Shown here piece by piece: positions 53,590-64,000 of a stretch of 64,000 bases of DNA. The translations under genes were made by a program, and so were the position numbers. How positions within the stretch are numbered: position 1 is the stretch's first letter; each line of letters starts with the position of its first letter. The DNA comes from Euleptes europaea (taxonomy: Eukaryota > Chordata > Lepidosauria > Squamata > Sphaerodactylidae): positions 16,809,821 through 16,873,820 of the forward strand of contig NC_079312.1 in NCBI RefSeq assembly GCF_029931775.1, in the 5' to 3' direction. Below the pieces are notes generated by a model. It had not been told where the DNA came from. It saw nothing but the letters and a program-made list of their open reading frames with translations, and made no database searches.

Positions 53590-55540
53590 CTCCTATGGGT
53601 GGAAACTAGAGATATTATCAAGGAAGAGTGCAAAGACTATTCCTGTAGCCAAAAGAAATGAAAAGCCTTGATGGATGTCTGAGGATACTGTTAAAATTGC
53701 TAAAGATAGACAAGAAGCAAAAGTAAAAAGGGACAGAAACAGAATCAAATGTCTAAGTGCAGCATTCCAGCGACTCACACAAAGAGACAAAGAGAACTAT
53801 TATAATAATGTAAAGAAATAGAAAAGGACATCAAGGGAAGAACAAGAGATCTGTTCCATAAGATCCAAGAAAACAAAGGGAAATTTAAAGCATGGTTAGG
53901 CATGCTGAATGATCAACATGGAAATACATTAACTGAACAAGAAAAATAAGAAAAAGGTGGGAACAATACACTGAAGAACTGTACAGAAGAGATGAAAGGA
54001 TGACAGATTCCTTTTAAGAAGAATATTTTGAAGATGAACCTATTGTTTAAGAAAAGGAAGTGAAAGCTGCACTGAGAGCAACTGGGAGAAACAAATCACC
54101 AGGAGCAGATAGGCTATCAATAGAGCTATTCCAAGCCACAAGAATAGAGTCCATCAAGATCTTGACAAGAATAGGTGTCAACAAACATGGAAAACAAAAC
54201 AAGGGCCCACAGAATGAAAACGATCAATTTACATCCCAATTCCTAAGAAACGAGACGTCAAAGATTGCAGCAACTATTAGACCATCGCATTAATTTCTCA
54301 TGCAAGTAAAGTGATGCTCAAAATCTTGCAACAAGGATTGTTACCATATATGAAACAAGAAATGCCTGATGTTCACGCTGGATTCAGAAAAGGAAGAGGC
54401 ACTAGAGATCATATTGCAAACTTACGTTGGTTACTGGAGTATACGAGAGAACTTCAGAAGAAAATCAGCTTGTGTTTCATAGATTACAGCAAAGCTTTCG
54501 ACTGTGTGGATCACGAAAAGCTATAGCTGGTTTTAAAGGAAATGGGTGTGCCACGACATCTGATCATTTTGATGAGCAACCTGTACTCTGGACAAGAGGC
54601 CACGGTTAGGACAGAATATGAGGAAACAGAATGGTTTCCAATTGGCAAAGGTGTTAGACAAGGATGTATTTTATCTCCCTGTCTCTTCAATCTGTATGCA
54701 GAATATATCATTAGAAAAGCTGGGTTAGATTTAGGTGGAGTGAAAATTGTGGGGAGGAACATTAAAAATTTGAGATATGCCGATGATATTACATTACTGG
54801 CAGAAAACAGCGAAGACTTGAAACAACTACTGCTGAAAGTTAAAGGAGAAAGTGCCAAAGCAGAACTACAGGTGAATATCAAGAAAACAAAAGTAATCAT
54901 TACAGGAGAATTACTCAACTTTAAGTTTGACCGTGAGGAAATTGAAATTGTTTAAGACTTTCTATTCCTTCACTCCATCATCAACCAAAAGGGAGACTGC
55001 AGCCAAGAAATCAGAAGGAGGTTGAGACTGGGAAGGGCAGCCATGAAGGAGCTAGAAAAGATTCTGAAGTGTAAGGATGTGTCACTGGCCACCAAGACTA
55101 GATTAATTCATGCCATCGTATTCCCTATTACTATGTATGGGGGTGAAAGCTGGACAATGAAGAAAGCTGATAGGAAGAAAGTAGATTACTTTGAAATGTG
55201 GTGTTGGAGGAGAGTGTTACGGTTACCCTGGACCGCCAAAAAAACAAATCAGTGGGTTTTAGATCAAATCAAGCCTGAACTGACCCTAGAAGCTAGAACT
55301 GAGACTATCGTACTTTGGTCACATTATGAGAAGGCAAGAGTTACTGGAAAAGACAATCATGCTAGGAAAAGTTGAAGGCAGCGAGAAAAGAGGAAGACCG
55401 AACAAGAGATGGATTGCCACAAGAGATGAAGCCATGGTAGTTTGCAAGATCTGAGCAAGGCTGTTAAGGATAGGACACTGTGGAGGACATTGATTCATAG
55501 GGTTGCCATGGGTCGGAAGTGACTTGACAGCACTGAAAAC
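53590..55540 (+). mobile_element. BovB (RTE) LINE, 5' truncated, ~1.95 kb
   Basis: Successive reading frames give reverse transcriptase landmarks: NKSPGADRLSIELF, AGFRKGRGTRDHIANLRW, CFIDYSKAFDCVDHEKL (motif A), KGVRQGCILSPCLFNLYAEY (motif B) and LRYADDITLLA (motif C, YADD), then the C-terminal GESWTMKKADRKK and FEMWCWRRVLRLPWT. The N-terminal endonuclease is absent. The 3' end is gaagtgacttgacagcactg then aaaacacactc. Several frameshifts and stops (for example TAA at 54952-54954) make it inactive. It sits within module 2 of the exon array, interrupting sequence that is continuous in module 3. Confidence 0.95.
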
Positions 55541-55663
55541 ACACTCATTACCAAATCACACAAGTTATTTTTTTAAAATAAAAACATGTAGCAGTTGTAG
55601 TATATAAACCATAGTTTATATACTGTGTAATACTATCTTTCTTAATCTTCCCATTTATTCCAG

Positions 55664-55963
55664 CAGATAAAGGCCATCCAAGTGAAAACAAAGAAGAGCT
55701 TTACCAACCAAAGAAATAAATTAAAATATTATTGTACAGAGTCTAAGAGAGCATTTCCAAATGTCAGCAGAGAGGAGAAAATTCTGGGATACCCTGTGAA
55801 CCAGAGAGACCTCAGGGAGGGCATGATGGAAAGAAAAGGGCTAAAACCTCTCCTCACAAGGAGAATGATGGAGATACCAGTGAACCATCAGTTAAGAGAA
55901 ATCACGGGAGTGAGAGACCAAAGGCATACACAGCAGGGGGGCAAGAATCCTCTCCCAAAGATG
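55664..55963 (+). pseudogene. Tandem linker exon, copy 2 (dead)
   Basis: Same exon as 52601 with acceptor ccatttattccag intact, but two in-frame stops are present: KK-TAA in place of KKE, and TAA in place of the CAA of RVQES. A few bases are also missing near 55885, and the donor is GATG|ATAAGAGG, with GT changed to AT. Consistent with an exon that is no longer spliced in. The remaining readable part (REEKILGYPV in another frame; ERPQGGHDGKK-like in its own) is about as diverged from copies 1 and 4 as they are from each other. Confidence 0.88.
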
Positions 55964-56789
55964 ATAAGAGGGACGGGTTATTTGGCAGAAGGATGGGACA
56001 AAGATAGCGGGAGAACTCTTAGAGCAGCAAACCCACCTGTGTCCTCAAACTGCAAATGAATGTCAGCAATAACCCCTGATGATATTTGTGAGCAACACCC
56101 AAACTGGAGAGAAATGGTATCAGTGCTTGACTTAAAACATCTCTAATAGATTTATTCCTCACCGAACATGAAACAAGGAGGAAAAGCTCTACCTATAATC
56201 TGCCACCTCAGCTTGTAGGTGAGCCCTCATGTGGTGAAATACTCTTCTAGGAAAAGCTTCTTATGTGTAGAAAACTAGTATGTCAAAGCCTTCTCTGTGA
56301 CATCTATTTTTTTAAATGCATATTTTTCCTGTATTTCAGGAGGGGTGGATCCTGTAAACCTCCACCCCCAGTTTGAATTCCTTGGATATAGGCTGAGTGC
56401 TTCATCTCCGGTTCTGTGAGGACTAGGCCTTGGAAATACATTCCTCTCTTCCCCTACCTGCACGGACCCATTTTTCAGGTTTCCTCAGAATTTTCTGGGT
56501 CAGTTTCTAGCTGTGAGGCAGTGATGTGGGCAGGTTCAGGTGTCACATTAATCATGTCCCCCATATATTAAACAGCTGCTTTAGGCTTATACCCAATGAG
56601 ATTCTTTTTTTCATTTTAACAGCCCCGTATTTGGCATTCTTAGTCCAAAGTCCCTTGGGAAAATGAGATTCCCCGCCTCAATTGTCTTTGTTTTATGGAT
56701 ATCCATTCAAACAGGAAATGTTCAAGGTAAACATCCAGAGAAAAAGTACCAAGAAAGAGCTAAGGTGGAGATTGGTTCCCCCCCGCCCG

Positions 56790-57095
56790 CCCCCCATGGC
56801 GCAGAGTGGTAAGCTGCAGTACTGCAGTCAAAAGCTCTGCTCACGACCTGAGTTCGATCCCGACGGAAGTTGGTTTCAGGTAGCCGGCTCCAGGTTGATT
56901 CAGACTTCCATCCTTCCGAGGTCGGTGAAATGAGGACCCAGCTTGCTGGGGGTAAAGGGAAGATGACTGGGGAAGGCACTGGCAAACCACCCCGTAAACA
57001 AAGTCTGCCTTGGAAACGTTGGGATGTGACGTCACCCCATGGGTCAGAAATGACCTGGTGCTTGCACAGGGGACCTTTACCTTACCCCTTCATTT
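56790..57095 (+). mobile_element. Sauria-type tRNA-derived SINE
   Basis: atggcgcagagtggtaagct, tgagttcgatcccgacggaa, cttccatccttccgaggtcg, ggacctttaccttacccctt. Confidence 0.85.
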
Positions 57096-57279
57096 ATTCT
57101 TTCGCCTTCACCCAGCCTTTGCTTTTCAACATATGGTGAATGGGTTGAGGCAAAAAAACCCACATTCCTTCTAAAACCTTCTGTGTTGAGCCTGTTTGCG
57201 GACACTTTGAACCCTGAGGCTTCTGGGGAGAATCTCATCTGCCCCACAGCAGAGATTGGCCTAGCCAGTTTTGGGGGTT

Positions 57280-58330
57280 TGTCATAAAATAAGCACACAA
57301 ACATATGTCCCTCCCATAATATCAGTGTAATTGAACTTTGATTCAACAATAGCATGAGGAAAAATATACACACATATGAAGTGTTTGGAACCTTAATTCT
57401 CTTCTCTAGCACACACATAAACATACATATTCTCCTTTCTCACACAGACATAGACATGAACCCTTTTCACAATGGGAATTTCAATATTCAAGGCTTTCTG
57501 GAGAAGAGAGGTTCATTTGCACTGTTCTGGAAACACGTCTCCATTGCCTAAGTGGTTTGTGATACAGAGTTCACTCATGAGAGAAGCAGAAGTGGACAAC
57601 TGCATAAGAGGCCTGTGGAAATCATTGCCACATGGTGTGCTGGTGGCCACTTTTCTCTTTTTTTCACTTCCTTCCCCTTTGCATTCCTTGGTTTCTTTTT
57701 ATTCCCCTTCTGCAGTTCTTGTGCAAAGTGTGGCAGCCATTTTGGTTGGGCTCCATCTCCTGCGGCAGCCATTTTGGAGTTGTGATCACCCCCCCTCTCA
57801 AAATTTTCCAAAGGCGGCCAGAGGCTCAAATGTGTTGGGAGCTCGTGTTTTAATTCTTATCAATAAAAGCTCTTCAGCTTTATTTCCAGAATTAGGAATA
57901 TGAAGCAAGGATTAGTCACTTCTGACAAACCTATATTTCTCATGTAATTACCAAATCACACAAGTCGCTTTTTTGTTAAATACATGTAGAAACTGTATTT
58001 TGAACCATAGTTTATAAAATATGTAATACCATCTTGTCCTCTGCAGCTGCTTTGTCAATATGTGCAAATCCATTTACTTCAGCTCCAGATTCTTAAATTG
58101 AAGATTTCCTATCAAGCAGCTGGGTTTCAGTGACCTAATTTCAGGCATTGGTCATATCTAATAAAGATAGAGTAACTGCCCAGTTCTGTATTGCAATAAA
58201 ATTGCCACTCATCAATATGCAGTCAGGCACTCTTGCTTATCTTCTCTTTGTTTCTTGTTTTTGTGATGGTGTAATGGTTTGTTATGCCTTGTAAATCTGT
58301 GTTAGTGAAAAGGTGCTCTTCAAAGCATCT
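57280..58330 (+). repeat. Intronic part of duplicated module 3
   Basis: Matches 53195-53580 (cacaaacatatg-ccctcccataatatca, gcaaagtgtggcagccatttt) and 51770-52220 (attgcaataaaattgccact then catcaatatgca). It therefore preserves the ancestral intron that BovB interrupts in module 2. Confidence 0.85.
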
Positions 58331-58334
58331 AAAT

Positions 58335-58516
58335 CAGGGGTGTCAAAAACATGGCCCATTGGCCAGATCCATGGCCCCTGAAGAGCTATTATCCAGGTGA
58401 CGAGGCAGCCACCCCCCAATCCAACTCTTGATCTGGGCTGGCAAGGCAGTCCTGGCCTGACCAAGTGATATTTAGGTCATAACCGGCCCTTGTAACAAAT
58501 GAGTTCCACACCCCTG
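58335..58516. mobile_element. hAT MITE in module 3
   Basis: Ends caggggtgtcaaa and ttccacacccctg; flanks atctaaat (58327-58334) and ctctaaat (58517-58524), an 8-bp duplication with one change. Family of 16749. Confidence 0.88.
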
Positions 58517-58604
58517 CTCTAAATAAATGAAATTGACTCCCATCTTCATCAGATTCTCCCTAGTCGAATGCAGGATTATTTCTTAATCTTCCTGTTTATT
58601 CCAG

Positions 58605-58904
58605 CAGATAAGCATCTAAGTGAGAACACAGAGGAGCTTCACCCACCAAAGAAAGAAATAAAAATATTATTGCACAGAGTCCAAGAGAGCATTTCCAAAT
58701 GTCAACAGAGAGGAGAAAAGTCTGGGATACTCTGTGGACCAGAGAGACCTCAAGAAGGACACCATGGAAAGAAAAGGGCTAAAACCTCTCCTCACAAGGA
58801 GAACGGTGGAGATATCAGTGAACCATCAGATGAAAAGAGAAGTCACGGGAACAAGAGACCAAAGGCATGCACAGCAGGGGGGCAAGAATCCTCCCCCAAA
58901 GATG
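58605..58904 (+). CDS. Tandem linker exon, copy 3 (KRAB-ZNF gene)
   Basis: 300-bp exon, phase 1-1, acceptor tttattccag (NAGNAG with the following cag), donor GATG|GTAAGAGG; open throughout. It codes ADKHLSENTEELHPPKK, the invariant KEIKILLHRVQESISKCQQR, then GEKSGILCGPERPQEGHH, an acidic/basic tail and GQESSPKDG. One codon shorter than copy 1 in the head. Substitutions against copies 1 and 4 concentrate in the head and tail, while the helix segment is identical, which suggests constraint but has not been measured. Confidence 0.82.
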
Positions 58905-59022
58905 GTAAGAGGGAAGGGTTCTTTGCAGAAGGGTGGGACACAAATAGTGGGAAAACTCTTAGAGCAGCAAAACCACTTGTACATCTGTATTAGTGAAAAT
59001 ATGGTCTTCAAAGCCTCTAAAT

Positions 59023-59209
59023 CACGGGTGTCAATCATGCGGTTCGCGGGCCGCATCCAGCCCCTAGAGAGCCCTTCTCTGGCCTGCAAATCTGCCAAGG
59101 CATTCACACACACCCACTCCCAATCTGGGCTGGAAAGGCATGGCCCCGCCTGACCAAGTGACATTTATATCATATCCGGCCCTTGTAACAAATAAGTTCA
59201 ACACCCCTG
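59023..59209. mobile_element. hAT MITE in module 4
   Basis: Ends cacgggtgtcaa and caacacccctg; perfect duplication ctctaaat (59015-59022, 59210-59217). It sits at the same site relative to the exon as the MITE at 58335. Confidence 0.9.
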
Positions 59210-59296
59210 CTCTAAATGAATGAAATCGACTCCTGTCCTCATCAGATTCTCCCTGGTTGAAGCGGGATTCTTTTTTAATCTTCCCATTTATTCCAG

Positions 59297-59596
59297 CAGA
59301 TTATGGCCATCCAAGTGAGAACAAAGAAGAGCTTTACCGACCAAAGAAAGAAATTAAAATATTATTGCACAGAGTCCAAGAGAGCATTTCCAAATGTCAG
59401 CAGAGAGGAGAAAATTCTGGGATACGCTGTGGACCAGAGAGACCTCAAGGAGGGCATGATGGAAAGAAAAGGGCTAAAACCTCTCCTCACAAGGAGAATG
59501 GTGGGGATATCAGCAAACCAGATGGAAAGAGAAGTCACGGGAACAAGAGACCAAAGGCATGCACAGCAGGGGGGCAAGAATCCTCCCCTAAAGATG
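59297..59596 (+). CDS. Tandem linker exon, copy 4 (KRAB-ZNF gene)
   Basis: 300-bp exon, phase 1-1, acceptor tttattccag plus cag, donor GATG|GTAAGAGG; open throughout. It codes ADYGHPSENKEELYRPKK, the same KEIKILLHRVQESISKCQQR, and a tail like copy 3 (KKRAKTSPHKENGGDIS, GNKRPKACTAGGQESSP) with one codon lost at SKPDGKRS. It is the last copy before the finger exon, and its phase fits the acceptor at 63061. Copy 3 and copy 4 units are about 690 bp apart, the tightest step of the array. Confidence 0.82.
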
Positions 59597-59699
59597 GTAA
59601 GAGGGAAGGGTTCTTTGCCAGAAGGGTGGGACATAGATAGTTGAAGAACTCTTAGAGCAGCAAAACCAACTGTGTCCTCAAACTGCAAGTGAATGTCAG

Positions 59700-61100
59700 C
59701 AATAACCCCTGATGATATTTGTGAGCAACCCCCAAACTGGAGAGAAATGGTAACAGTGGTTGACTTGAAATATGTCTAGATTTATTCTTCACTGAACATG
59801 AGAAGAGGTAAAGCTCTATCCAGCTACCTCAGTTGCCAGCCTTTATTGCCAGAAAAAGGAAAGAATCCTTTAACAGAATTATTCTCTGGCAGAATAAATG
59901 AGAGGATAAGAACATAAGAATCTGTAGCATTACGTCCTTTTTGTGGTTCTTAATTATAAAAGCATATATAAAGATAACAGGCATGGATGTTTTAGGCCCA
60001 AGAGCTTAATTTGGGGGGGGGGAATCTACTCTCCCCCCCACTTGATTCTTCCTCGTCTTTTAAGTTGAACGTTCATGAAACGCTCTGTGAAGCCTCACAA
60101 AGCAACCATGTAGAATTTTGTTACTCCATTAGCGCAAACAATTTCAGCAGGCAGGCTTAGCTTCTGTGACCTCCAGATACTTCACAATCTGTACTTTCAG
60201 GAATGCTGAGTAAGGCTGTCACTTTCAATAGAAATTTTAAGTCCTCCAAATCCAGAGAAATGGCATCACAGCTGTTCTAAGGCAACATATCAGATCACCC
60301 ATGTCATAACTGTCAACATAGTTCCATCTGTCAGTGCTTAAAATCAGAGACTGCCACCATAAAGATATAGGAACATCTTTCTACAAACTAAAGCCCCAGG
60401 TGTGCAGAAAAATCTGAAATCTTAAAAAAAATACACTGGAAGTTAAAAAAACCCAAAATAATAGTCATGCTGGTAACTTTATGAAATTAATTCCCTCTGA
60501 GGTCTCAGTGCCGAGCAAGCACAACAATACTGCAAGCCTTCAAAAAGGGAAGGGGAGGTAGAAGGGCCCTTTCCAAGGCTATTTTGGCCTCCCAGTCCAC
60601 CCCTGCTTCCCTACCTCCTGTCCTGGAGGGAGGAGTCGTCAGGCCCAGGTCCAACACAACCAGGCAACGTGCTGCCATGCAATTTGCGCAACTCACCTAG
60701 TGCTGCTTTCACACAAAGGACTTCCCATGTTTCAGACACCTAAGACTGATGTATTGTTATTGCTTTTATGTTTCCACATGACAGAACCTTCAGTTTTGTG
60801 CACAGACTGTTAGTAGCCCATTGCTTCTACCAAAAAAACCCCCAACAAACTTGCTTTATTTTAAGCTTTTAAAAATGATGTTTCCTGGGGAGGACCCTGT
60901 CAGTAGGAGCAGTTCCTTGGGTCTGAAGGGGAAACAGCAGTAATTGCAGGACTTTGGTGTAGTCAGTTGCTCTTTTCATTTGCTGATGATTGCAAGGGGC
61001 CAGTCCTTTGCAGAAATTAGCATAACAGAAGAGTATCGCCTGCCTTTTAGGAAAAAGGGAGGGAATTGGCAGAAGTGTCTGGAGATATCTGTGCAAGTTT
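59700..61100. other. Intron of the KRAB-ZNF gene
   Basis: The first 120 bp match the post-exon sequence of modules 1 and 2 (aataacccctgatgatattt). After that no exon or named repeat was found up to the BovB copy at 61.1 kb. Confidence 0.5.
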
Positions 61101-61101
61101 T

Positions 61102-61104
<3 letters not shown>

Positions 61105-61138
<34 letters not shown>

Positions 61139-61735
61139 AGTACCGTCAAGTTGTTTCCGACTCATGGCGACCCTATGAGTCAATGTCCTCCAAAGTGTCC
61201 TATCCGTAACAGCCTTACTCAGATCTTGCAAATTGAGGGCTGTGGCTTCCTTTATTGAGTCAATCCATCTCTTGTTGGGTTTTCCTCTTTTCCTGCTGCC
61301 CTCAACTTCTCCTAGCATGATTGTCTTTTCCAGTGACTCTTGTCTTCTCATAATATGTCCAAAGTACGACAGCCTCAGTTTAGTCATTTTAGCTTCTAGG
61401 GACAGTCCAGGCTTGATTTGATCTAAAACCCACTGATTTGTTTTTTTTGGCGGTCCAGGGTATCCATAACACTCTCCTCCAACACCACATTTCAAAGGAA
61501 TCTACTTTCTTCCTGTTAGCTTTCTTCAATGTCCAGCTTTCACACCCATACATAGTAATAGGGAATACGATGGCATGAATTAACCTGATCTCAATGGCCA
61601 GTGATACATCCTTACCCTTCAGAATCTTTTCTAGCTCCTTCATGGCTGCCCTTCCCAGTCTGTCTCCTTCTGATTTCTTGGCTGCAGTCTCCCTTTTGGT
61701 TGATGATGGAATCAAGTACATGGACTTAAAAATTT
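61105..61735 (-). mobile_element. BovB LINE 3' end with ORF C-terminus
   Basis: A long TG tract (61107-61136) marks the 3' end. The minus strand codes RLGRAAMKELEKILKGKDVS, LIHAIVFPITMYGCESW, FEMWCWRRVL and SYFGHIMRRQESLEKT. About 630 bp, 5' truncated. Confidence 0.94.
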
Positions 61736-61821
61736 TTTTTGTAAAAGGGATTGTCTTATTTCTAGGCAGCAATAGCAAAGGGCCTCAAAACAAAACAATG
61801 TGGGCTGAGAATCCTGAGGGC

Positions 61822-62045
61822 TGAGCCAGTGTGGTGTAGTGGTTAAAAGTGTTGAACTAGTATCTAGGAAGACCCTGGTTGGAATCCCCACTCGTGCCAT
61901 GGAAGCTTGCTAGGTGACCTTGGCCAGTCACACTTTCTCAGCCTAACCTACCTCACAGGGCTGTGCTGAGGATAAAATAGAGGAGAGGACAAGGATGTAA
62001 GCAGCTTTGAGTCCCCATGGGGGAGAAAGGCGGGGTATAATTGTG
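61822..62045 (+). mobile_element. CORE/MIR-like, L2-tailed SINE
   Basis: ccagtgtggtgtagtggtta, tggaatccccactcgtgcc, cctacctcacagggctgtg, gggggagaaaggcggggtat. 62046-62570 shows AT-rich sequence with a short inverse L2-like piece. Confidence 0.85.
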
Positions 62046-62574
62046 ATAAAGTTTACTGTCTGTGGCCGAAGGCCATCACAGTCCACCATACAAAACATTA
62101 AAATAACATAAAATAACATTAAAATAACTTTAGAACGGTCTCACACACAAGAAACTAATATTTAAATATGTCACGTTCCCTGATTAGAAACAGCTTTAGC
62201 TCAAAGGTGGGGTATAAATAAAGTAAGTAAATAATTTTCATGAGAACACAGTGGGTTAACTACAGTTAAAAATTGGAAGAAAACTGATTAACCTGGGATG
62301 TCTGGAATCTCCATTGCAAGGCTTATTTCACACAGAAAGGCATGAGCAGCCAGACTGTCCACTAGTGTGTAATCAGCCCGGGGGTGGGGGTGGCTATAAC
62401 TGGATGCCACACAGCTTGCCTGGCCCATTAGAAGCCTCTGCACAACTTGCATGACTTAGCCAAGTCTGGCAGTGCCTTCCACACAACTCACTTGAGCAAC
62501 CTGTACCATATAACTTTGGTACCTTGGTCAGACTTTTCCTACGAAGAAGGTTTTATGCAGAGGGAAGGAAGGAA

Positions 62575-62795
62575 AATTGTGTGTCATGCTTGAAGTGTTC
62601 GATTAGGATCTGCAAGATCCAGGCTCAAATGCCCACTGTGCCATGGAAGATTACTGGGTGATCTTGAGCCAGCCACACGCTCTCAGCCTAAGTAACCTAT
62701 CGTGGTTGTTGTGAGGATGACATGATGGAGAGGAGAATGATGTAAGTTGCTTCGGGTCCCTATTGGGCAAAAAGGTGGAGTATAAATTAAGATAC
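62575..62795 (+). mobile_element. CORE/MIR-like, L2-tailed SINE
   Basis: gttcgattaggatctgcaag, gtgccatggaagattactgg, gttgttgtgaggatgacatg, aaaaaggtggagtataaatt. Confidence 0.8.
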
Positions 62796-63061
62796 GGAAT
62801 GATAAATAAAGCTGAAGACCGGGCAAACGGACAAAAGAAAGGTTGGTTGTTAAGTGGAGAGAAAGCAAGGAAAGGGAAGAGGATATGGAGGCTGCTTGGA
62901 GGAGGGAAAGAGGAAATAATGTGGGGGAGGGGATACAGGAGGAAAAGTAGTGACCCCAGAAGTCCTTGTGTGTTCCCTGCTTGTAAATTTGATCCTTAGC
63001 TGCTTTCTGTCGGGAAGGGAAGAACTGTGACTATGTTCTTCATTACTTTTCTCCCAAATAG

Positions 63062-64000
63062 GTGCTGAGCAGGTAAAAGAGAAGGAGAAGTCTCTGCCAG
63101 CAGAAAATGCTTCAGTGGTGACCCCAAAAGGGACAGCATTGCAGGGGGTCAAAGAAGGAACTTCCCAGGATCGAAAGGAAGGTGGACAGTATGAGACTTT
63201 GGGACGACCAGGGAGGTCCCAACGAAAACGTTCTCAGAAGAAAGCTGGTCTTTGTGTGGTAAGCCACGACGACCTCTATGAAGAAAGAGTCCAAGAGGGG
63301 AGTCGCAAAGATGGGACTCAGAAGCCACTTCAAGATCAGGCAAGAACCTCCTCCCTTAACACCAGCAAGATAACCCATGCAGCAGCAAAACAGTTTCAAT
63401 TCTCAAACTGTGGGAGAAGCTTCCAGCATTGCGGTCCACTCGTTATACACGAGCGAACCCACACAGGGGAGAAACCCTATGCATGTTCAGTCTGTGGGAA
63501 AGGTTTCAGCTGCAGATCAAACCTTTCTAGCCATCAGAGGGTGCACACAGGAGAAAGACCCTATAAATGTTCTGATTGTGGGAAACGTTTTAAAGCTGCT
63601 TCAGACCTCAAAGGTCACAAAAAGGTCCACACTGGAGAGAAACCATACCCATGTCCAGAGTGTGGGAAAAGGTTTGGTGATAAGGGGCATCTTCTTAGAC
63701 ATGAGAAAACGCACACTCAAGTGAAACCATTCAAATGCTCACACTGTGGAAAGGGCTTCAGAGAGCGAGAGCACCTTATTGTTCATGAGAGAATCCACAC
63801 TGGAGACAAACCTTATAAATGCTCAGACTGTGGGAGAAGCTTCAATTGCCTGTCAAATTTCAATAGGCACAAGAAAATCCACGGAGGAGAGAAACTGCAT
63901 AAGTGTTCAGATTGTGGGAAAAGCTGCAGGAATAAGGCTGACCTTACACTGCATAAGAGAATTCACACTGGTGAGAAACCTTACCACTGCACAGAGTGTG
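63062..64000 (+). CDS. C2H2 finger exon of the KRAB-ZNF gene (partial, off right edge)
   Basis: Exon opening at acceptor attacttttctcccaaatag (63061) in phase 1, matching linker copy 4. A ~110-residue charged linker (GAEQVKEKEKSLPAENASV onward, with a basic GRPGRSQRKRSQKK patch that could act as a nuclear signal) is followed by fingers open to the window end. The first is degenerate (FQFSNCGRSF, first Cys replaced by Phe). Six canonical ones run from YACSVCGKGFSCRSNLSSH to HKCSDCGKSCRNKADLTLH, and a further one is cut at YHCTEC. Linkers are TGEKP type with TQVKP and GGEKL variants. Summed over recognised exons, the protein exceeds 700 residues at the edge. Confidence 0.95.

Overview
The window is nuclear DNA of a reptile, very probably a squamate. 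The evidence is its repeats: many BovB (RTE) LINE 3' ends, 5S-rRNA-derived SINEs with a BovB-like tail, Sauria-type SINEs, CR1 and L2 LINE tails, tRNA and CORE/MIR-like SINEs, Penelope-like fragments, many hAT-type MITEs and a Tc1 element. A gecko-like lizard is possible, but species cannot be settled from sequence alone. Genes are sparse, intron-rich and all of one kind: C2H2 zinc-finger (ZNF) transcription factors in a cluster.

Layout. (1) 1-977, minus strand: 3' finger exon of a ZNF gene running off the left edge, with an in-frame TAG near its start; a CpG-rich patch at 3.77-3.96 kb may be its promoter. (2) 6082 to about 12.4 kb, minus strand: a SCAN-ZNF gene with a CpG-rich 5' exon, a SCAN exon, a 121-bp linker exon and a 3' finger exon; all phases fit. 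(3) About 16.0-25.2 kb, plus strand: a ZNF gene with a CpG-rich 5' exon, three homologous 102-bp KRAB-B-like acidic exons and a 15-finger 3' exon; no intact KRAB-A box was found. (4) 39.47 kb to beyond 64 kb, plus strand: a KRAB-ZNF gene with a five-codon first coding exon, KRAB-A, KRAB-B, a tandem array of four copies of a ~300-bp linker exon (one dead), and a finger exon still open at the right edge.

Between and inside the genes are dense, nested mobile-element fossils: CR1 containing BovB containing a hAT MITE (39.7-40.6 kb), Tc1 containing a SINE and an LTR (47.3-49.5 kb), and BovB inside a duplicated exon module (53.6-55.5 kb). The range 25.2-39.4 kb has no recognisable host exon.

The proteins are presumably nuclear DNA-binding regulators. 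KRAB proteins usually repress through KAP1/TRIM28 and SCAN mediates dimerisation. Such clusters grow by tandem duplication and several steps are visible here: exon duplication, an off-register finger duplication, and finger decay. The best candidate for something undescribed is the tandemly amplified linker exon of gene 4. Second are the hammerhead-ribozyme-like cores in several repeat families.
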